From the NCBI GenBank assembly GCA_958510875.1, contig OY294067.1, positions 141,837,846 through 141,901,845 of the forward strand: a stretch of 64,000 nt of DNA. Reading direction: 5' to 3'. Each line of letters opens with the position of its first letter. Positions within the stretch are counted from its first letter, which is position 1. This stretch comes from Endomychus coccineus (taxonomy: Eukaryota > Arthropoda > Insecta > Coleoptera > Endomychidae). The notes under the pieces are model-generated. The model searched no databases. It saw only the letters and a list, made by a program, of their open reading frames with translations, and was not told the DNA's origin. This document shows positions 43,479 to 56,850 of this stretch, in pieces. The translations under genes were made by a program, and so were the position numbers.

Positions 43479-44780
43479 CACTATACCCAGATTGGAGCTA
43501 TAGGTCGCATTTAAGTTAAGTAGTCTCGAAAATACGATGAAAGAAACCCTTGAAATCGAAATTAACAAAATTTATCTCTGAACAGATTCAAAAATTGTTT
43601 TACATACAATACAGAAAATTACTGAGAGCCACTGTCTGGATATTTCGATTCATAGCCAATTGTAGAAATAGAAACGAAATCACCACTACATATTCAGAAG
43701 CTCCGGAGTTAGACGGAGCAGAAGAAATCTTAGTTAAATACGTTCAAAGCATCAGTTTCACTCAAAAAATATCAGATTTGAAAAAACAAGAAATATTTGA
43801 GGAAATCAAGTCGACTTTATACACTCATGCCGTTCCTCGACAAGAAATGTATTCTCAGAATAGAAGGGAGACTGGAAGTATCTGATGACCTGAATTTTTT
43901 CCAAAAACATCCTGCGATTCTTGGTCCGAAATATAGCTTCATTAAATTGTTGATTTTTCTCCTGTAAGAAAAGGAATATACAACCACAAGTTCCTGAAAT
44001 TGATTAACTTCCACTGAGTCGACTCCAGAGCTTCATAAGAGCATGTACTGAGACCGGAATTGATTATTTTAGAGCAATATCGGTAACAATTGGTAGACGA
44101 CATGAAACACGTTATTTTCTTTTGTTTACTTGCAAGAGTGTATAAGCTATCCACTTAGGAATAGCGAATTCACTCAATATACAGTCTGCTATTATGGCAA
44201 TAAGTAGATTTGTAAGTCAACGAGGATGTCCAAGGGAGATACATTCTGATAACTGTAAAAATGAGCATTCTGTTGACAGAGAATTGAGAAAAGCCGCCAG
44301 GGATCTGGATTCAACGAAAATTTATGAACTTATTTCAGTCAAAGTTATATCTTTTGGAGATTCATTCCACCAGCCTCTCCGCATATGGGAGGAAATTGGG
44401 AAAGGTTGGTAAGATCAGTGAAAGATATCTTGAAAGTATCTTTGAGAACAAAACATCCAAAAGAAGAATATGGTAAATAGTATTCAGATCCTAAAAGTCT
44501 CACACTCAACCACTTTTCATTGAACTGTTCGAACGGAGCCGCCCCACCTACTGGAAAATTCAAGTAAGTCTAAGTGAACTTGAGGGAACAATGTTGAGCA
44601 TCTCAAGCTTCAGCAGACATGTTTTGAAGAAAATGGTAAGAGAATATTTACTCAACCTGAACAAACAGACGAAATGGTATACCAAGAGAGACTGTATCTC
44701 AGTGAACGGTGTAGTACTTATTAACAATATAATAAGATTCTTGACCCAGTATGAATTATATAAAAAATTCTCGGGAATTA
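43479..44780 (+). pseudogene. BEL-1 relic, part 5 (RNase H end, integrase, DUF5641)
   Basis: Resumes with IPRLEL (about 43490) and TDSKIVLH (about 43580), then the integrase N-terminus RIEGRLEVSDDLN (about 43860) and its core SRFVSQRGCPREIHSDN (about 44200-44255). Then follow VDRELRKAARDLD and a tail EYLLNLNKQTKWYTKRD (about 44640-44690) of DUF5641 type. The 3' LTR is not recognised. Confidence 0.8.
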
Positions 44781-44804
44781 GGTCACACTCTGTTATAAAT
44801 GTTC

Positions 44805-44846
44805 GTCTTTACGTACGTTTCGGTCTCACGACCATCATCAGAAGAC
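44805..44846 (-). ncRNA. Hammerhead ribozyme (type I, Penelope-like)
   Basis: The minus strand folds as: stem I GTCTT/AAGAC (5 of 5); core CTGATGA; an extra T, then stem II GGTC-GTGA-GACC (4 of 4, tetraloop); GAAA; stem III closing A-T and C-G around a GTAC loop; and cleavage site GTA. All invariant core bases are present. This minimal short-stem-III form is known from Penelope-like retroelements. No RT is adjacent, so it is probably an orphan terminal repeat. Confidence 0.7.
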
Positions 44847-45012
44847 TTATTTTGTTAAAAAGGGGGTTAACTAAAACTAAATAGCACAAGCGTCCATATC
44901 GCACAATCTTCAATCGCCGTCTGTTCGTTTCGACGGCGTGAGCTTTTTAATTAGAAAATATTTAATTAACCAATTGCTTACACAACATAATTTTTTTAAA
45001 TTCAATTAGTAT

Positions 45013-48000
45013 GTGAATCGTGATCGCTTTAGTCAATGCTATCATCCCCAGTATTCATTATTAAAGGAAGACTCATTGTCGATCAAGTATGTGCTCTCTG
45101 TCATACCACAGGGGCCATCTGATTCCTGTCCCCAGACTGAGGAACTGACCACCCTAATGACTAGGGTGAAAGTTAATCAGCCAAACAAATGTGGGTCGAA
45201 AAAAAAGCAGCGCAGGAATTCTTATGAAAAGAAGGAGGCTACAGCGACTACGGTCTCCGTGGCTTCATTGCCGAAGACAGTTTTCCCTAAAACATTCCAG
45301 CCAGGTGGATCCAGAGAGACGGAGGCCTTAAAACGAATTCGCTTCTCTGGTTCTACCCCGCAGGATAAAAAGCGCGTATCCAATTGCCCTAATCCCTCAA
45401 AGAATATGGATAGTAGCTACGTGCAAGTAGTAGTCCTGGAGCAAAACAGGGTGAACCGGAAGATGGCTCACCAAACGCCGGTGCGCTGAAGGACGCAACA
45501 GTCGCAATGTGACTACCTAGCGAGGTCCCATGACACTGCTTCTCCTCCAAAAATCAACTGCTGTGCTATGTAGAAAGCTCATTGGGCAAAAATTAATGTG
45601 CCGCTGATTCAGGAACCATGGGCCTACTGAGATTAAATCAGAGGCATGACCCTAATCAGAGGTACACTACGTTATTGTACGTGAATGTGATACTCATGCC
45701 GTGATTCCTTTTCAGAGACCTAGCAGCTGTCAGGTTAAGGTATAACTCCGAGAACTCGGAGAGAGAAATGGTAGTTGGTTTTGCATATTTCTCTCACTAG
45801 CCCCAATATGTTCCTCCAGTCGTGGTGGCCGAATTATTTCAATACTCTGAGGAGCAGGGGATTACGCTTCTCCTGGGGTGCGACGCAAATGCCCTCCAGT
45901 TTCTTAGCTCCACACAGCTTGATGTTCTCACTAGAGGGTCAGTATCAACTTATTTCATGCCTAGAAGGCAGGAGATTGATCTGATCTTTTACTCCAGGGC
46001 ATTAAAGACTCAGGTTTCGAAATGGAAAGTGTTTTGAAGTGTCCTTATCGGATCAGACAAATTTTATTTGATGTTGAATCTATTACGAATGAGTTTCAAA
46101 GTTACAGAAATCCAAGGACCACCAACTAGGACCTCTATAAGGAGGAAATAAGTGGTGGGCTGCTTATGCTCCGAACCTGTCACGGAGAAGGAAGGGCGGA
46201 GACAGAGGCTACAGTTTCGGGACTGAAATTCGCTGAAGGAATAACGCCATGGTGGGCCACAGAGGTGGAGGAACACCGGAAAGAGGTGTTCTAATGAATC
46301 TAAGAGATCTCAGGCGGTCGTGAATTGAGAAAGCTACAAAACGGCCCGAAGAGACTATATAGAAGCATTGAGTACGTCAAAATGAGATACTTGGCAGACT
46401 TTCTGCTGAGATATTACCAAGATGTCCTCTGCATCAAGACTTTGCAAGGTTCTTTCAAGAGATAACAGAGCCAGAATTGGATCAATGATTCTTACGAGAG
46501 GTGAGTAAAAAAACGTCTCCGAAGGAGATACTGAGACACATAGTGTCGGTTCATTCTCCTGATTCTGGAGAAAGAGATCTGCAAACCAGAAAAGGCGATG
46601 AACAGAGTGACGATAGTAACGGTGACTTTCGTCTTTCCTCCGACATAGTCAATTATGACAAGGTGAAGTGAGCTATATCCGGGTTCGCACCGTGCAAATC
46701 ACCAAGCGAAGATGGATTCTCCCTGGCTCTCTTACAAAAGGGTCAAGAAATCATCATCATGCTATTGGTGAAAATCTTCCGATTTTTCATAGCCACTGGC
46801 TTTATTCGAAAGCAATGGTGAGCAGTGAAAGTCGTGTTCCTTCCAGAGACGGGTAAAACTGATTATACCCAAACTAAGGTATTCCGCCCTATGAGTCTAA
46901 CCTCATTCAATTTAAGGCAATTGACAGAAACTTGAGAGATGGCCCACTTAAAGCCAAACCACCGCTACAAAAGGCCATTCACAGGAGAGTGTCGTATCTC
47001 CGCTCCTGTGGTGCCCTGTAGTCGATGAACTCTTGGAGGAAGTGGAAGAGGCTGAGTTTTATGCCCAAGTCTATGCCGATGACTCGACTGGCGTCACTTT
47101 CGGGCGGCACTCGTGGACACTGTGCGAGGTGCAAAACACGCTGTTCAGCAAAGTGAACGGCTGGTGCCGCACAGAGGGTTCAAGATAAATCTTGACAAAA
47201 CGGAAATTGTTCTGCTTACAAGAAAACGCAAGCTGAGCACACAGTCAGAGATTAGTTTCTCTGGCAAGGTCCTGCAATTGAAAGTGTCGGTAAACTTTCT
47301 AGGTGTAACCCTAGACTCTGAACTGACCTGGCGCGAACACCTCGAACATCGAGTGAGGAAGACCTCTTCGGCATTTTGGACTTGCAGAAGAGGTTTTAGT
47401 ATCACATGGGGACTACAGCCAAAGATGATTTATTGAATCTATACCGCTGTGATCAGGCCTATGGTTACCTATGCTATGGTACGGTGGGGGTTGGGGAGAA
47501 GAGCTAGTATTCCTCAGCGCCCCCTGGACCGACTGTAGCAGATTGCATGCGTAGGCATATTGAGTGGTATGAGGTCGGCTCCAACGAGGGCCCATAAAGC
47601 TCTCGCCAAATTACCACCTCTTCACTTATACATGAAAACTGAGGCCATGAGAACGGCGTATAGGTTGGAGGGCCTAGGCTACTGGACGAAAACGCAATTA
47701 CTCTCGTGTACACTGATAGATTTTGAGTGAGGCAATCTCTAAATGCCCCATACTTAAAATGAAGCAAGATAGCACGATTCCAGCTATATGTCTCACTTCT
47801 CTCGTAACCCTTATTCCAGATAGACGAGATTGGAGTAACGAAACTCTCACCATACTGCCACTAGACGGGCTCGTATGATTCACACATGGGTCCAAAGTAG
47901 GCCAGGCTTCTGGGGCGGGAGTGGACCTAAAAAGGCCAAAGATGACTTCTCAGTTACTCTAGGTGTTTATTGCACGGTTTTTCAGGCGGAGATCTATGCA

Positions 48001-48110
48001 ATATTTGCTTGTGCCATGGAAAACCTGCGAAGAAGCTATGTAAATAGGTGCATATATATTTTGTGGGAATCAGCTCTCAACGACTGGGGATGGTTTGCCA
48101 TAAGCTGATC
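45013..48110 (+). pseudogene. LINE-B: ORF1, endonuclease, RT and RNase H relic
   Basis: A second non-LTR retrotransposon. ORF1-like basic protein frame 45013-45489 (158 codons, Lys/Arg/Ser-rich). Endonuclease pieces: MVVGFAYFSH, then LLLGCDANALQF (about 45865-45900). RT: GKTDYTQTKVFRPMSLTSF (about 46850-46910), YADD (about 47072) and INLDKTEIVLLTRKRKL with the thumb VNFLGVTLDSELTW (about 47185-47335). A C-terminal RNase-H-like piece has GVYCTVFQAEIYAI (about 47960-48005). RT plus RNase H fits the Jockey/I/R1 group of LINEs. It is richer in GC than its neighbours, with several stops. Confidence 0.85.
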
Positions 48111-48154
48111 GGGGGGAGGGGTCCTTTGGGGCACAGAAATTGTAACACTCACGT

Positions 48155-48770
48155 TATAAATAGGGTTTGCTGAATTCGGAAACATTTTTCGACGCCTTTC
48201 ACATGACCAGTACTGAATGGATAGACATCAATGAACTTTCATTGAATTATACGAAGATCAATTTTATAACGCTTTCTTTCACAATTATGGATATCCCTAA
48301 TAAGGATAACACAATCATACATGATCAAGATGAATGCTTCACAACAACTAATTGTAAGACTATGGTAAACAGAACAGACAGTATAAGTTACCGTGGGGTG
48401 GATTGCGCCAACATTTAGAGTGGCAAAATCATTAATGAATGATTTTATAAATAAAAAAACTAATTTATAAATTAAATCAACTAAAAAACCTCCCCGTGAA
48501 TAACAAAAAGAAAATAGTATATGAAGCTATTGTGGAATGTATGATAAAGTATTGCACAAGAAATTGGGGCGGGGCATATGAAACTGCTATTCATCGTTTA
48601 GAGATATGACAAAAATTACTCTCAAAAATTCTGTACAAGAAAAAAATGTATTCAACTGAAAACGTATATAATGAGAGAAACATTTTGAACACACGGTATT
48701 CATATTACCATGCAGTTACAAACTTCATGCAGAACACTAGAACTCGAGCCCAAGTAAACAGAAGACAATA
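48155..48770 (+). pseudogene. LINE-C: RT C-terminal fragment
   Basis: IDINELSLNYTKINFITLSF (about 48215-48275) and, after a deletion, VYEAIVECMIKYCTRNWGGAYETAIHRLE (about 48517-48603) with a following YHAVTNFM match the part of a LINE RT after the catalytic core. It is a different family from LINE-A and LINE-B. Confidence 0.7.
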
Positions 48771-49035
48771 AAACAAACAAATTTATACTAACCTTTGGAT
48801 ATACATACATATATGGCTAAATGAATGTTCTAATTATTAATGACTTTATATGTAGAAAACCTGTTTCTCTATTTTATTATATTATGAATAATTTATTTTT
48901 TAGTATAATATTTAGTTGACTTACTCTTAGCACATATCAGCTTTGCTTCTGTGCATTTACGAATAGATTTCGAATGTTTAATGTTTAATATATACTCTTT
49001 TCTTAGAGTAAATATTATCATTATTATTATAATAT
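48771..49035. other. No feature recognised
   Basis: AT-rich spacer between LINE-C and the LTR-like segment. Confidence 0.4.
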
Positions 49036-49303
49036 TGTTACGTCGAACCTGTACTGGCGAGTAGGTGAAGGTCCATGAAGAAAAAGAAGAAGAAAAGTGT
49101 CTGGAGCACTGAACATAGTAGGTCATTCTGTAACTGAATTATGACTTATGTTCAGGGATCCCGAATGATCTAGTTAGTTGGTTGGGGTCAGGAATTGAAT
49201 AAAGAAGTTTTGGAAGATATTAGATACTTGGTGTATTCTGAAAGTATTGTAATATTTGAATTGGAATTAATAAAGAAGGTTAAACTAGTAAAAGTGTATC
49301 ACA
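49036..49303 (+). repeat. LTR-like segment (candidate)
   Basis: Starts TGTTACGTCGAACCTGTACT, has AATAAAGAAG near its end and ends TATCACA (TG...CA, 268 bp). It lies directly before a gypsy pol fragment that starts mid-domain, so the two were joined by deletion or belong to different copies. No partner LTR was found. Confidence 0.45.
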
Positions 49304-50515
49304 CCCCGTGTTATCACAAGAGCAAGAAGGCAAGAAAAAAGTGATTGCGTATTTTAGTAAAACCAAGGCAACGGCAGAGAAAAATTATTGCGTCACTAGA
49401 AAAGAACTTTTGGCTATTATCGGAGCCCTTAAACACTTCCATACTTTTCTTTATATTAGAAGTTTTATCATTAGAAGTGACCATAGCGCTTAATAGTGGT
49501 TAATGAATTTTGAAAAGGCCGAAGGACAAGTTGTTAGATGGATAGAGAGACTACAGCAATACAGCTTTGTAACAGTATACCGAAAAGGACGTCTCCATAA
49601 CAATGCAGATATACTTTCTAGGCGACCCTGCTTAGAACGTCAATGCCGGTACTGTAAAAGGCTTGAAGAAAAGGAGAATCCAGCCGAAGAAGTTAGTCTC
49701 TAGTTAATCACAATCAAGCCAGAAAGTGATGATAATCAGAATGTCCTTGAAATATTCAGAAGAAGTCAAAAGAAAGACAATGACTTAGAAGTTATGCTAG
49801 AATGGCAAAAATCGAGTCAGACCCACTTGGCAAGAGGTAGCCAAATATGGTGGAAGCATAAAAGGGTACTGGGCTCAATGGGATTCCCTGTATCTTCATG
49901 ATGGCGTATTGTATCGAAGATAGGGGAGCCCCGATGGGGTACATATAGTTCACCAATTGATAGGGCGAAGATCGCACATCAAAAGTGTGTTGGAAGAACT
50001 TAATAGTAGCTACTCAGGAGGATATTTTGGTACTGATAGAACACTCGCACGAGTTCGGGAAAGATTATATTGGGTCAACTGTCGACGTTACGTAGAAGAT
50101 TGGTGCAAGAAATGTGACCTGTGTAATAGTGGAAAAGGTACTGAGACAAGAAGCCGAGGTAAAATGGCATAGTATCTTTCCGGAGAACCCTTTGAATGAC
50201 TTGCAATTGATATTCTCGGTCCACTTATTCTGACAGATAGAGGAAACAAATACCTGATGGTTGTTATGGCTTATTTTTCCAAACGGACCGAAAAAGCACC
50301 TCTTCCTCTGGAGTTAGATTCTGATCAAGGACGAAATTTTGAATCTGAATTATGGCAGGAATTGATGAAAACATTAGGCATAAAGAAAACACGAACTACG
50401 CGTCTCCACCCACGGTCCAACGGATGTAATGAAATAATTTATTGTTGGGTGCCAAATGTAATGAAATTGAAAGCTACACAATTTCCCCTTCCCTTGATTC
50501 TCAATTAATCAAAAG
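49304..50515 (+). pseudogene. Gypsy-B: Ty3/gypsy pol relic (RNase H and integrase)
   Basis: RNase H pieces VLSQEQEGKKKVIAYFSK, TRKELLAIIGALKHFHTFLY and RSDHSA (49308-49490), then VRWIERLQQYSF and HNNADILSRRPC (about 49530-49630). Integrase zinc region SSYSGGYFGTDRTLARVRERLYW, CKKCDLC (about 50005-50125); core AIDILGPLILTDRGNKYLMVV (about 50205-50265); and SDQGRNFESELWQELMKTLGI (50320-50380). Stops interrupt it, and the C-terminus is cut off. Confidence 0.85.
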
Positions 50516-50519
50516 ATGA

Positions 50520-53500
50520 ATTTACCCAAGTTACTAATATTTCCCAAACTAGCTCAAATTCGTGGTTGTTCAGCTCTTTACGTTAACAATGATGATACTT
50601 GCCCTATTACTTTTTAAAAAACAACCCTGGGCGCAACCACGAGTAAAAAAATAAGAATTTCAGGCTGTTATAAATAAAGGAATAAGCATCATTGAATTGG
50701 TAGTAAGTAAAAAGGAAAAGAAACAAAGCATATAAAAACAATAACAAATATATTCAATTATTAATGAACAATAGGAAAAAATAAGTATACAAACTCGCAT
50801 GCCCTTTCGGGGCACCGATATAAAATTGAAACAATTGTAAATGAAGATAATAAATCTACTTTGACTCAGCAATTACGACCAGCATCTAATTCATCATGGT
50901 AATGAAAGTTGCAACAGAGATATTTAAATTACTCCCCTGTGTTCCTCCTGTGGTCCTGATGATGGCTCCGCGAGGTCTCTAGCAGTGTATTGGATCCAAT
51001 ATGCTCCTATCGAAAAAGAAAGAAAATACACCAGTAGGATGTCCACAAAAGAAGTAAAATTTAATATGTGCAATGACTCAGTATTGACGCTGTGAATAGC
51101 TGAGCTAAGTTAGAAAAATGTTGATAGGTGAAGCCAAGATAAATTATGATTACAATTACAAATTAAATTAATATGTGACAATTATTAAGAATTCACTACA
51201 ATTTTAACAAAATGAATTTTAAACAAAGTTAGAGAAAAATGAATTGAGTTTGAAGTTAGTTATGAGTTAAAGTTCAGAGATTCCTAGAACCACGTGGGTG
51301 GATTTCGTATCATTGAGACTCTTTATTACGATTACGGGATTGTTTAACAAGTCCCACGTTATCTCTATAATCGAAGGTATTGGAAACAAGGCTCGTGGAA
51401 TTATAAATATGGAGTGGTTAGTTCTAGCCCATCCTCTATATGTTTCGTACCTGTCCGATTTGGATAACGCTATGTTGTTTGTATTACGAAGAGTTAGAAG
51501 AAAATAAATATACGATATATTAATTCCACGTGTATTCAGGAAATGGACTCAAGTGATTTGGCAAATTGAATAAATGATAATATGAGTGAAATTACAAAAT
51601 CTGTAATCAAGAGATCTAGGTGCCTGTTATAAGAGCAGGAAACAATCAAAGTTTTGCATAAACCAGAGTAAGCCTGATTATGAATGAAATACTAAAGATT
51701 CAATGCTACTCAAAAAAACAATTTGATAACTTTGATTAACACCTACCTTATATCACAGTAACACAAAAGATGGTCAGCTATCAACCGCAACCGGTTTTAT
51801 TCCGAGTCTCCCTTCCTAATTAGTAATTCGAATGTGGGGATGACAATATAGTGTTCGTTGAATCCGCACCATATTAATTGAATACAGATAACTATATCAT
51901 TTAAGATAGAGTTCTTCAATTGGGAGGAAGTTCAAAGATATAAAATCAAATAATTATAGGTTTCTATCATGAAGAATGACTTGTGACGATCCATTCAAAA
52001 GTCGGGTCGTTACACGGAATGGTAGAAAGACATCACAGAACTATTTGCCAATACCTTTCAATGTTCGTCTCTGAAAACCAAAAAGACTTCAATTTAATTC
52101 GAATTGAAGTTTTATAAATTATTATATTTCGAACACGATATACCAGACAGATTTAGCGACTGTAATTCGATCTCTCTCTCTCCTGGAGCAACGACTTTTT
52201 AGCCAGCATGGAATCATGCTTAACAAACGTAAGCACGCTACGAGGTCAATGATATTTTTTTCCCTGAGTCAGGAGAAGTCCACGTGGAGAAGAGCCGTCA
52301 CTTACCATTCTTTCGCCTAGTCAGATTCCTATAAGTCGTTTTAATAACGTATGGGCGGGCTCTGCTCCCGGTATTCTGAATTGAACATATTTTCTGAGCT
52401 TTACGCGTGGAGTGGCTCGCTCCGCTTCAATGGTTTCATAAAAACTAATTGCTTTGAGAAAAAGGTGAAGTTCTTCACCATTGACTCGTTCGGTGAGTCC
52501 ACCCATTGTCATGTAGAACCTTAATCCAGGTTAATTTTTGTTCCAATGATCATATTTTTCAAAATCAATTGATATCCTGTTTGTCAAGATTGTAACGAAT
52601 TAAATCCAAGAAATGTATAGAGATTAAATTAATTTTTCAATTTGTGTTCATATATTTATTTCAATTCAACCTACGTCAAATTTTGTTTGTAGTATTGTAA
52701 AAGAAAAAACCCGGAGCTGTGGATAGCTTCGTAGGGGTAGTTCGGAGCATTGAATTGGCTCATAGTTTTAACTCAGTTGTGTGGCTAAATTAAACGTATT
52801 AGATGTGCAACAAGGGTTATGTATTCCTAAGGGGTAAAGCAGTGCTGGACTTGCGCGTGTCTTTCGCGTTTCGCGGAAAGTGTTTGTTCAGTTAAAATCA
52901 TTTTGTCACTATTCCATAACATTCATCATTCAATCCGACGTAGAACACGAGTGCGTGAATTCTCTGTGCCTTATTTCTGCAAGGGATTCGAGATGGAATT
53001 GTGACATTAGACCAACAGGGTAAGTGCATTTTGATTGCCAAAGAACAATTATTATATTGACTTCAACTACTGAGTCGGCGATATAATATAATGTGGGTAT
53101 TTAACCTTCAGATCACGCTCCACCCGCCAATGTTTATTTTGTTAATACATGTTCTTTCCAGCCATTCAGGCAGTGATCGATTGTATTTCCGCTTATCGGA
53201 GATCATTTAGGGGGATATAACAGAATTTCAGGTCTTTAAGCTTACCCCAGGTTACCAGACAGAGGAATCCTTCATTTAATTCTAAATCTTCTATCAATCA
53301 TCAACGTGATTGAGCGCGAAATTGATCACTGTTCCGGGTGTGCTACTTAGTTTTCACTGATTCCAATTCTCTTAAGAGAACTTGAGCAGCAACTCGCACG
53401 CTGGCCGAAGAGGTAGAACTAGCGACATCGCTAACGGTTTCCCAGGATCACACTTGGGGGCGAACCTGAATCAGACCAGTTTTCGAATTCATATGTATCA

Positions 53501-53591
53501 TTCCCGTAACCAAATTTTGAATTAAATTCATATTCGTTTGCTGTGTTATGATTATAATGTACTCAATTTTGTTAACTTTTATCCAATATAT
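50520..53591. other. 3-kb stretch with no recognised gene
   Basis: Small open frames (51298-51507 plus; 52321-52512 minus; 53448-53630 minus) have no motif. The composition is less AT-rich around 52150-53000 than nearby. It may hold unclassified transposon remnants. Confidence 0.35.
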
Positions 53592-55275
53592 TGTTATGAT
53601 TTCATTTCCTAAACAATAAAATGATAACATTAGAACTTACCGAACATTGAAAATCAGAAGAGATTAATAAAAAGATATTATATGGAATTAAAACCAATGT
53701 TAAAAGTTAAATAATAGTTAGTATAATATAATGAACAGTGTAAAACATAATAAACAACAATGTGATTAGAATAAAAGTGTAAAACAAGAAATTCAGTGAA
53801 AGTGAATAAACGTAGTGTTACGAAGGCAGAAATTATAATTAAAATGATTACAAAACTATCATGAGATAGCACAAACTATTGAAAAATGTTGTAGATATAA
53901 GTTAGGATTAGTGAATTTGAATTATATAATGTTAAAGAAATGTTATTGATATGTTATATTATGTATTAGTTTTTAATAATGACAACTGTCAAATTTATAA
54001 TAATTATAAGAATAATCATATTAATAATGACCTAATCATAGGTTATCTTATACCACAAAGTGTGTGGAAAAATGTAGGCAATATGAATTTAAAAAGAAGG
54101 AATCATCATCATTTAAAATAAGTTGAAAAGCTCCAATAATTAAAAATTTGAAGAATACTAAATTCTGATTGGTCGATGCAATTTTATAAACGTCAGACTA
54201 GTAACAATGTAATAGTTCTGTCAGTTTTCAACAATCAACAAAGCTCTTGATAGGTGAACTAAGCACCTCATTGGTTATTTTTGAAAATACTTGGCGTCCT
54301 TTCTGAAGGCCTATAAAAGGCATCTGAAGACAAGCCAAGTGAGTTAGCCATCAACATCTGAAGAGTCAAGGTACTCAAGCTAATCATAAAATTTCCATAA
54401 CCTTAGTTTTTGGATAAACATCGGTGAACCCAAGTGTTTCAATAGCTTCGTAAGGTTGAAAGTAACCGAAGCAAATAAGTAATTTATACAAGTCAAGTAG
54501 TGTTCCCAGTCTTCGAACAAAGTTTTTAAAAGTTATTATAACCGTAATTCACAAGTAGCATCGTATAATAGTTAGTCTTCGACAACGTTCCAATACATCA
54601 TTCAATGTTTTATATCTTCTGAAAAAGAATAAGACAAGTTAACAATTATCAACAGTCCCTGATTTCTAAAGAAGTAACCACATTGTTTACCTGTGATTTG
54701 TTTATAGCAGAGAAATTGTGTACCTACGGGTAAAGTGAATTATCAAATTAATAAGAAAATCAAGCCAAGTGAACATTGCCTACATTTTTAAAAACGTATT
54801 CTTGGATATAAACTAAACGTAAGTTTATTTGTTATTTCTCCATTGTATTATTATCTGTCTGTAGATCTGAAAGAAAGATTGTAGATTATAACTTTGTGAA
54901 CAAAGATAAAAATAGTAAATAATTTTGAGGTTAGATCATAGATCTATTTGAACATAAAATTGTTAAAACTAATACTCGAGATAAAAATAGAGTCATAGAA
55001 ATTTAAATACAAAAGCTTTTAACATTCAAAGATCATTGTGTTTAATTCCATAGATATAAAATAGAAAGGTAAAAGTTAATTATTCAAATCAAAATAAACA
55101 AAAGATTTAAAATAAATTAAAAGCTAGCCGGTAGAATTCTAAACATTGAAATATTCAAATCAATATTCAAATTAATTCAAATCATAATTGAAGAATAAAA
55201 CTCAATAAAGAGTTTTTATATCAATTGTCACCACAACGTGAGGCAAAATAACTCATAAGACCTTCTTTTATATCA
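53592..55275 (+). repeat. Gypsy-A 5' LTR
   Basis: 1684 bp, starts TGTTATGATTTC and ends TTTTATATCA. Unusually long. A 64-codon minus-strand frame inside it recurs in the other LTR and is not considered a gene. Confidence 0.92.
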
Positions 55276-55277
55276 AT

Positions 55278-55295
55278 TGGCGCTTAAACGTGGGG
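55278..55295 (+). promoter_or_regulatory. Gypsy-A primer binding site
   Basis: TGGCGCTTAAACGTGGGG lies 2 bases after the LTR, the standard place for tRNA priming. The tRNA was not identified. Confidence 0.7.
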
Positions 55296-55402
55296 CCATT
55301 TGAAAAAGGGAAATAAAAAGTCATTCTGAAAAGGAAATTCAAATAGAACCGCGTAATCAAAGTAAATTAGAAAACTAGATTAATTAATAAAAGAAAGTAA
55401 AA

Positions 55403-56826
55403 ATGGAAGGAGATAGACAAAGTACTCCAGAATTAATAGGATTTGATGAAGATGGTGATATAATTAGTGCAGAGAGACCACCAATAGTAGATAGTCAATC
55501 ACAATTTATGAGAATGCTTGAAAGTTTGAATATGAAAATAGTTAATGAGATGAGACAAATATTAAAATTGAACAAGGTGTGAGTGAAATAAGAGATGAAC
55601 TTAAGAGAGTGAATGATAAATTTGATAAAAGAACTGATGAAATTATGAGAATAGTTGAAACAGAGAAAAAGGAAATTAGAAAACATGTTGAAGAAAGTAT
55701 CGATAATAAATTAGATGAATATAATAGTTTCGTAAATAGGAAGTTTAATAATGTAGAGAAAGAAATTGATATTATTGAAAATCGAATGAATGATATGGGG
55801 AAGAATAGTGAAGAGAATGTGAATGTGAATGTACAAAGTATGAAAGAAAATCTGGATAAAATGATTGAACAGGATAAAATAATTAATGGACAGGATGAAA
55901 GGATAAAAAGAATTGAGAATAGAACTGAAGAGAGAATGAATATAGAATACAGAAATGTAGGTCATGAAAGTACGATAAAATTTAATGGAAATATAAAATT
56001 ATTACATCCATGCACTTTTGTGAAAGATTAAAAAAATGAAATACAGTATGTAAGGAGTCTAGAGAGAATGAAAAAATTAATAAGAGAACGATTGGTTGAT
56101 GAACCATTATTATGGTTTAACTGTAAGGAAAGGGAAATAAATAGTCTAGATGATTTTATAGTTGAATTTTTAGAGAATTTTTGGGGTGAAAATGAGCAAT
56201 CGAAATGTCGCGAGAGGTTATATTTTAAGAAATACATAGAAGGAACTAAAAAAAGCATGAGTGCTTATGCACTTAGTTTGTATAATGAAGCGCAATATTC
56301 AGAGCCAAAGATGCGAGAGGAAGAAATAGTGCTATATATTTCGAGACAATATTGAAGCCAAATATCGGAGGCAATAGCAATTTCTAACCTTGAAAACATG
56401 AATCAATTAATATCGTATTTAAACCGAATCGATAATAAAAATACAGTAGGAAGTAGGCAACAGAATGCATATCAAGAGAATAGAAACAATTATAGGGAAA
56501 ATCAAAATTATAACGATAGAAGACAGGAAAATCAAAATTATAACAATAGATTCCAGAATAATAACAATTTTCAAAATAAGTACAGTAATAGAGATAATAG
56601 GAACCAGAATTATAATTATAGTAGGGAAAGTAGATACAGTAATAATAATAATAACCAAAATAGGTATAGGGAGGATAGAAATCCAGAATTATATTAATAG
56701 AAATGAAAATCGTAATGAAGACAATAGAAATCAGAATAATCAAAGGGAGGTAAATTGCAATAGAATTGAAAGAGAACAAGAAAGGGAAGACTCTTCAAGT
56801 CAGAACAATCAACAACAGGATTTTTA
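55403..56826 (+). pseudogene. Gypsy-A gag (frameshifted, two stops)
   Basis: Begins MEGDRQSTPELIGFDEDGD at 55403. A 1-base shift near 55560 moves to the frame of a long coiled coil (EIRDELKRVNDKFDKRTDEI onward). Stops at 56029 (TAA) and 56353 (TGA) interrupt the capsid part (DEPLLWFNCKEREINSLDDF). The end is a nucleocapsid-like tail very rich in Asn, Arg, Tyr and Gln (NNYRENQNYNDRRQENQNYN) with no CCHC knuckle. Another shift near 56680 leads to the stop at 56826. A knuckle-free, arginine-rich tail is known in some gypsy gags. Confidence 0.8.
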
Positions 56827-56850
56827 AGTAAGCACGAATACCAAGTCAAT

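Noticed and set aside
50955..50990. CCTGATGATGGCTCCGCGAGG resembling a hammerhead start
   Set aside because: No GAAA segment follows and the stem does not close, so the core is incomplete.
53678..53872. Minus-strand ORF repeated in both gypsy LTRs and the solo LTR
   Set aside because: It lies wholly within LTR sequence and is conserved only because the LTRs are copies.
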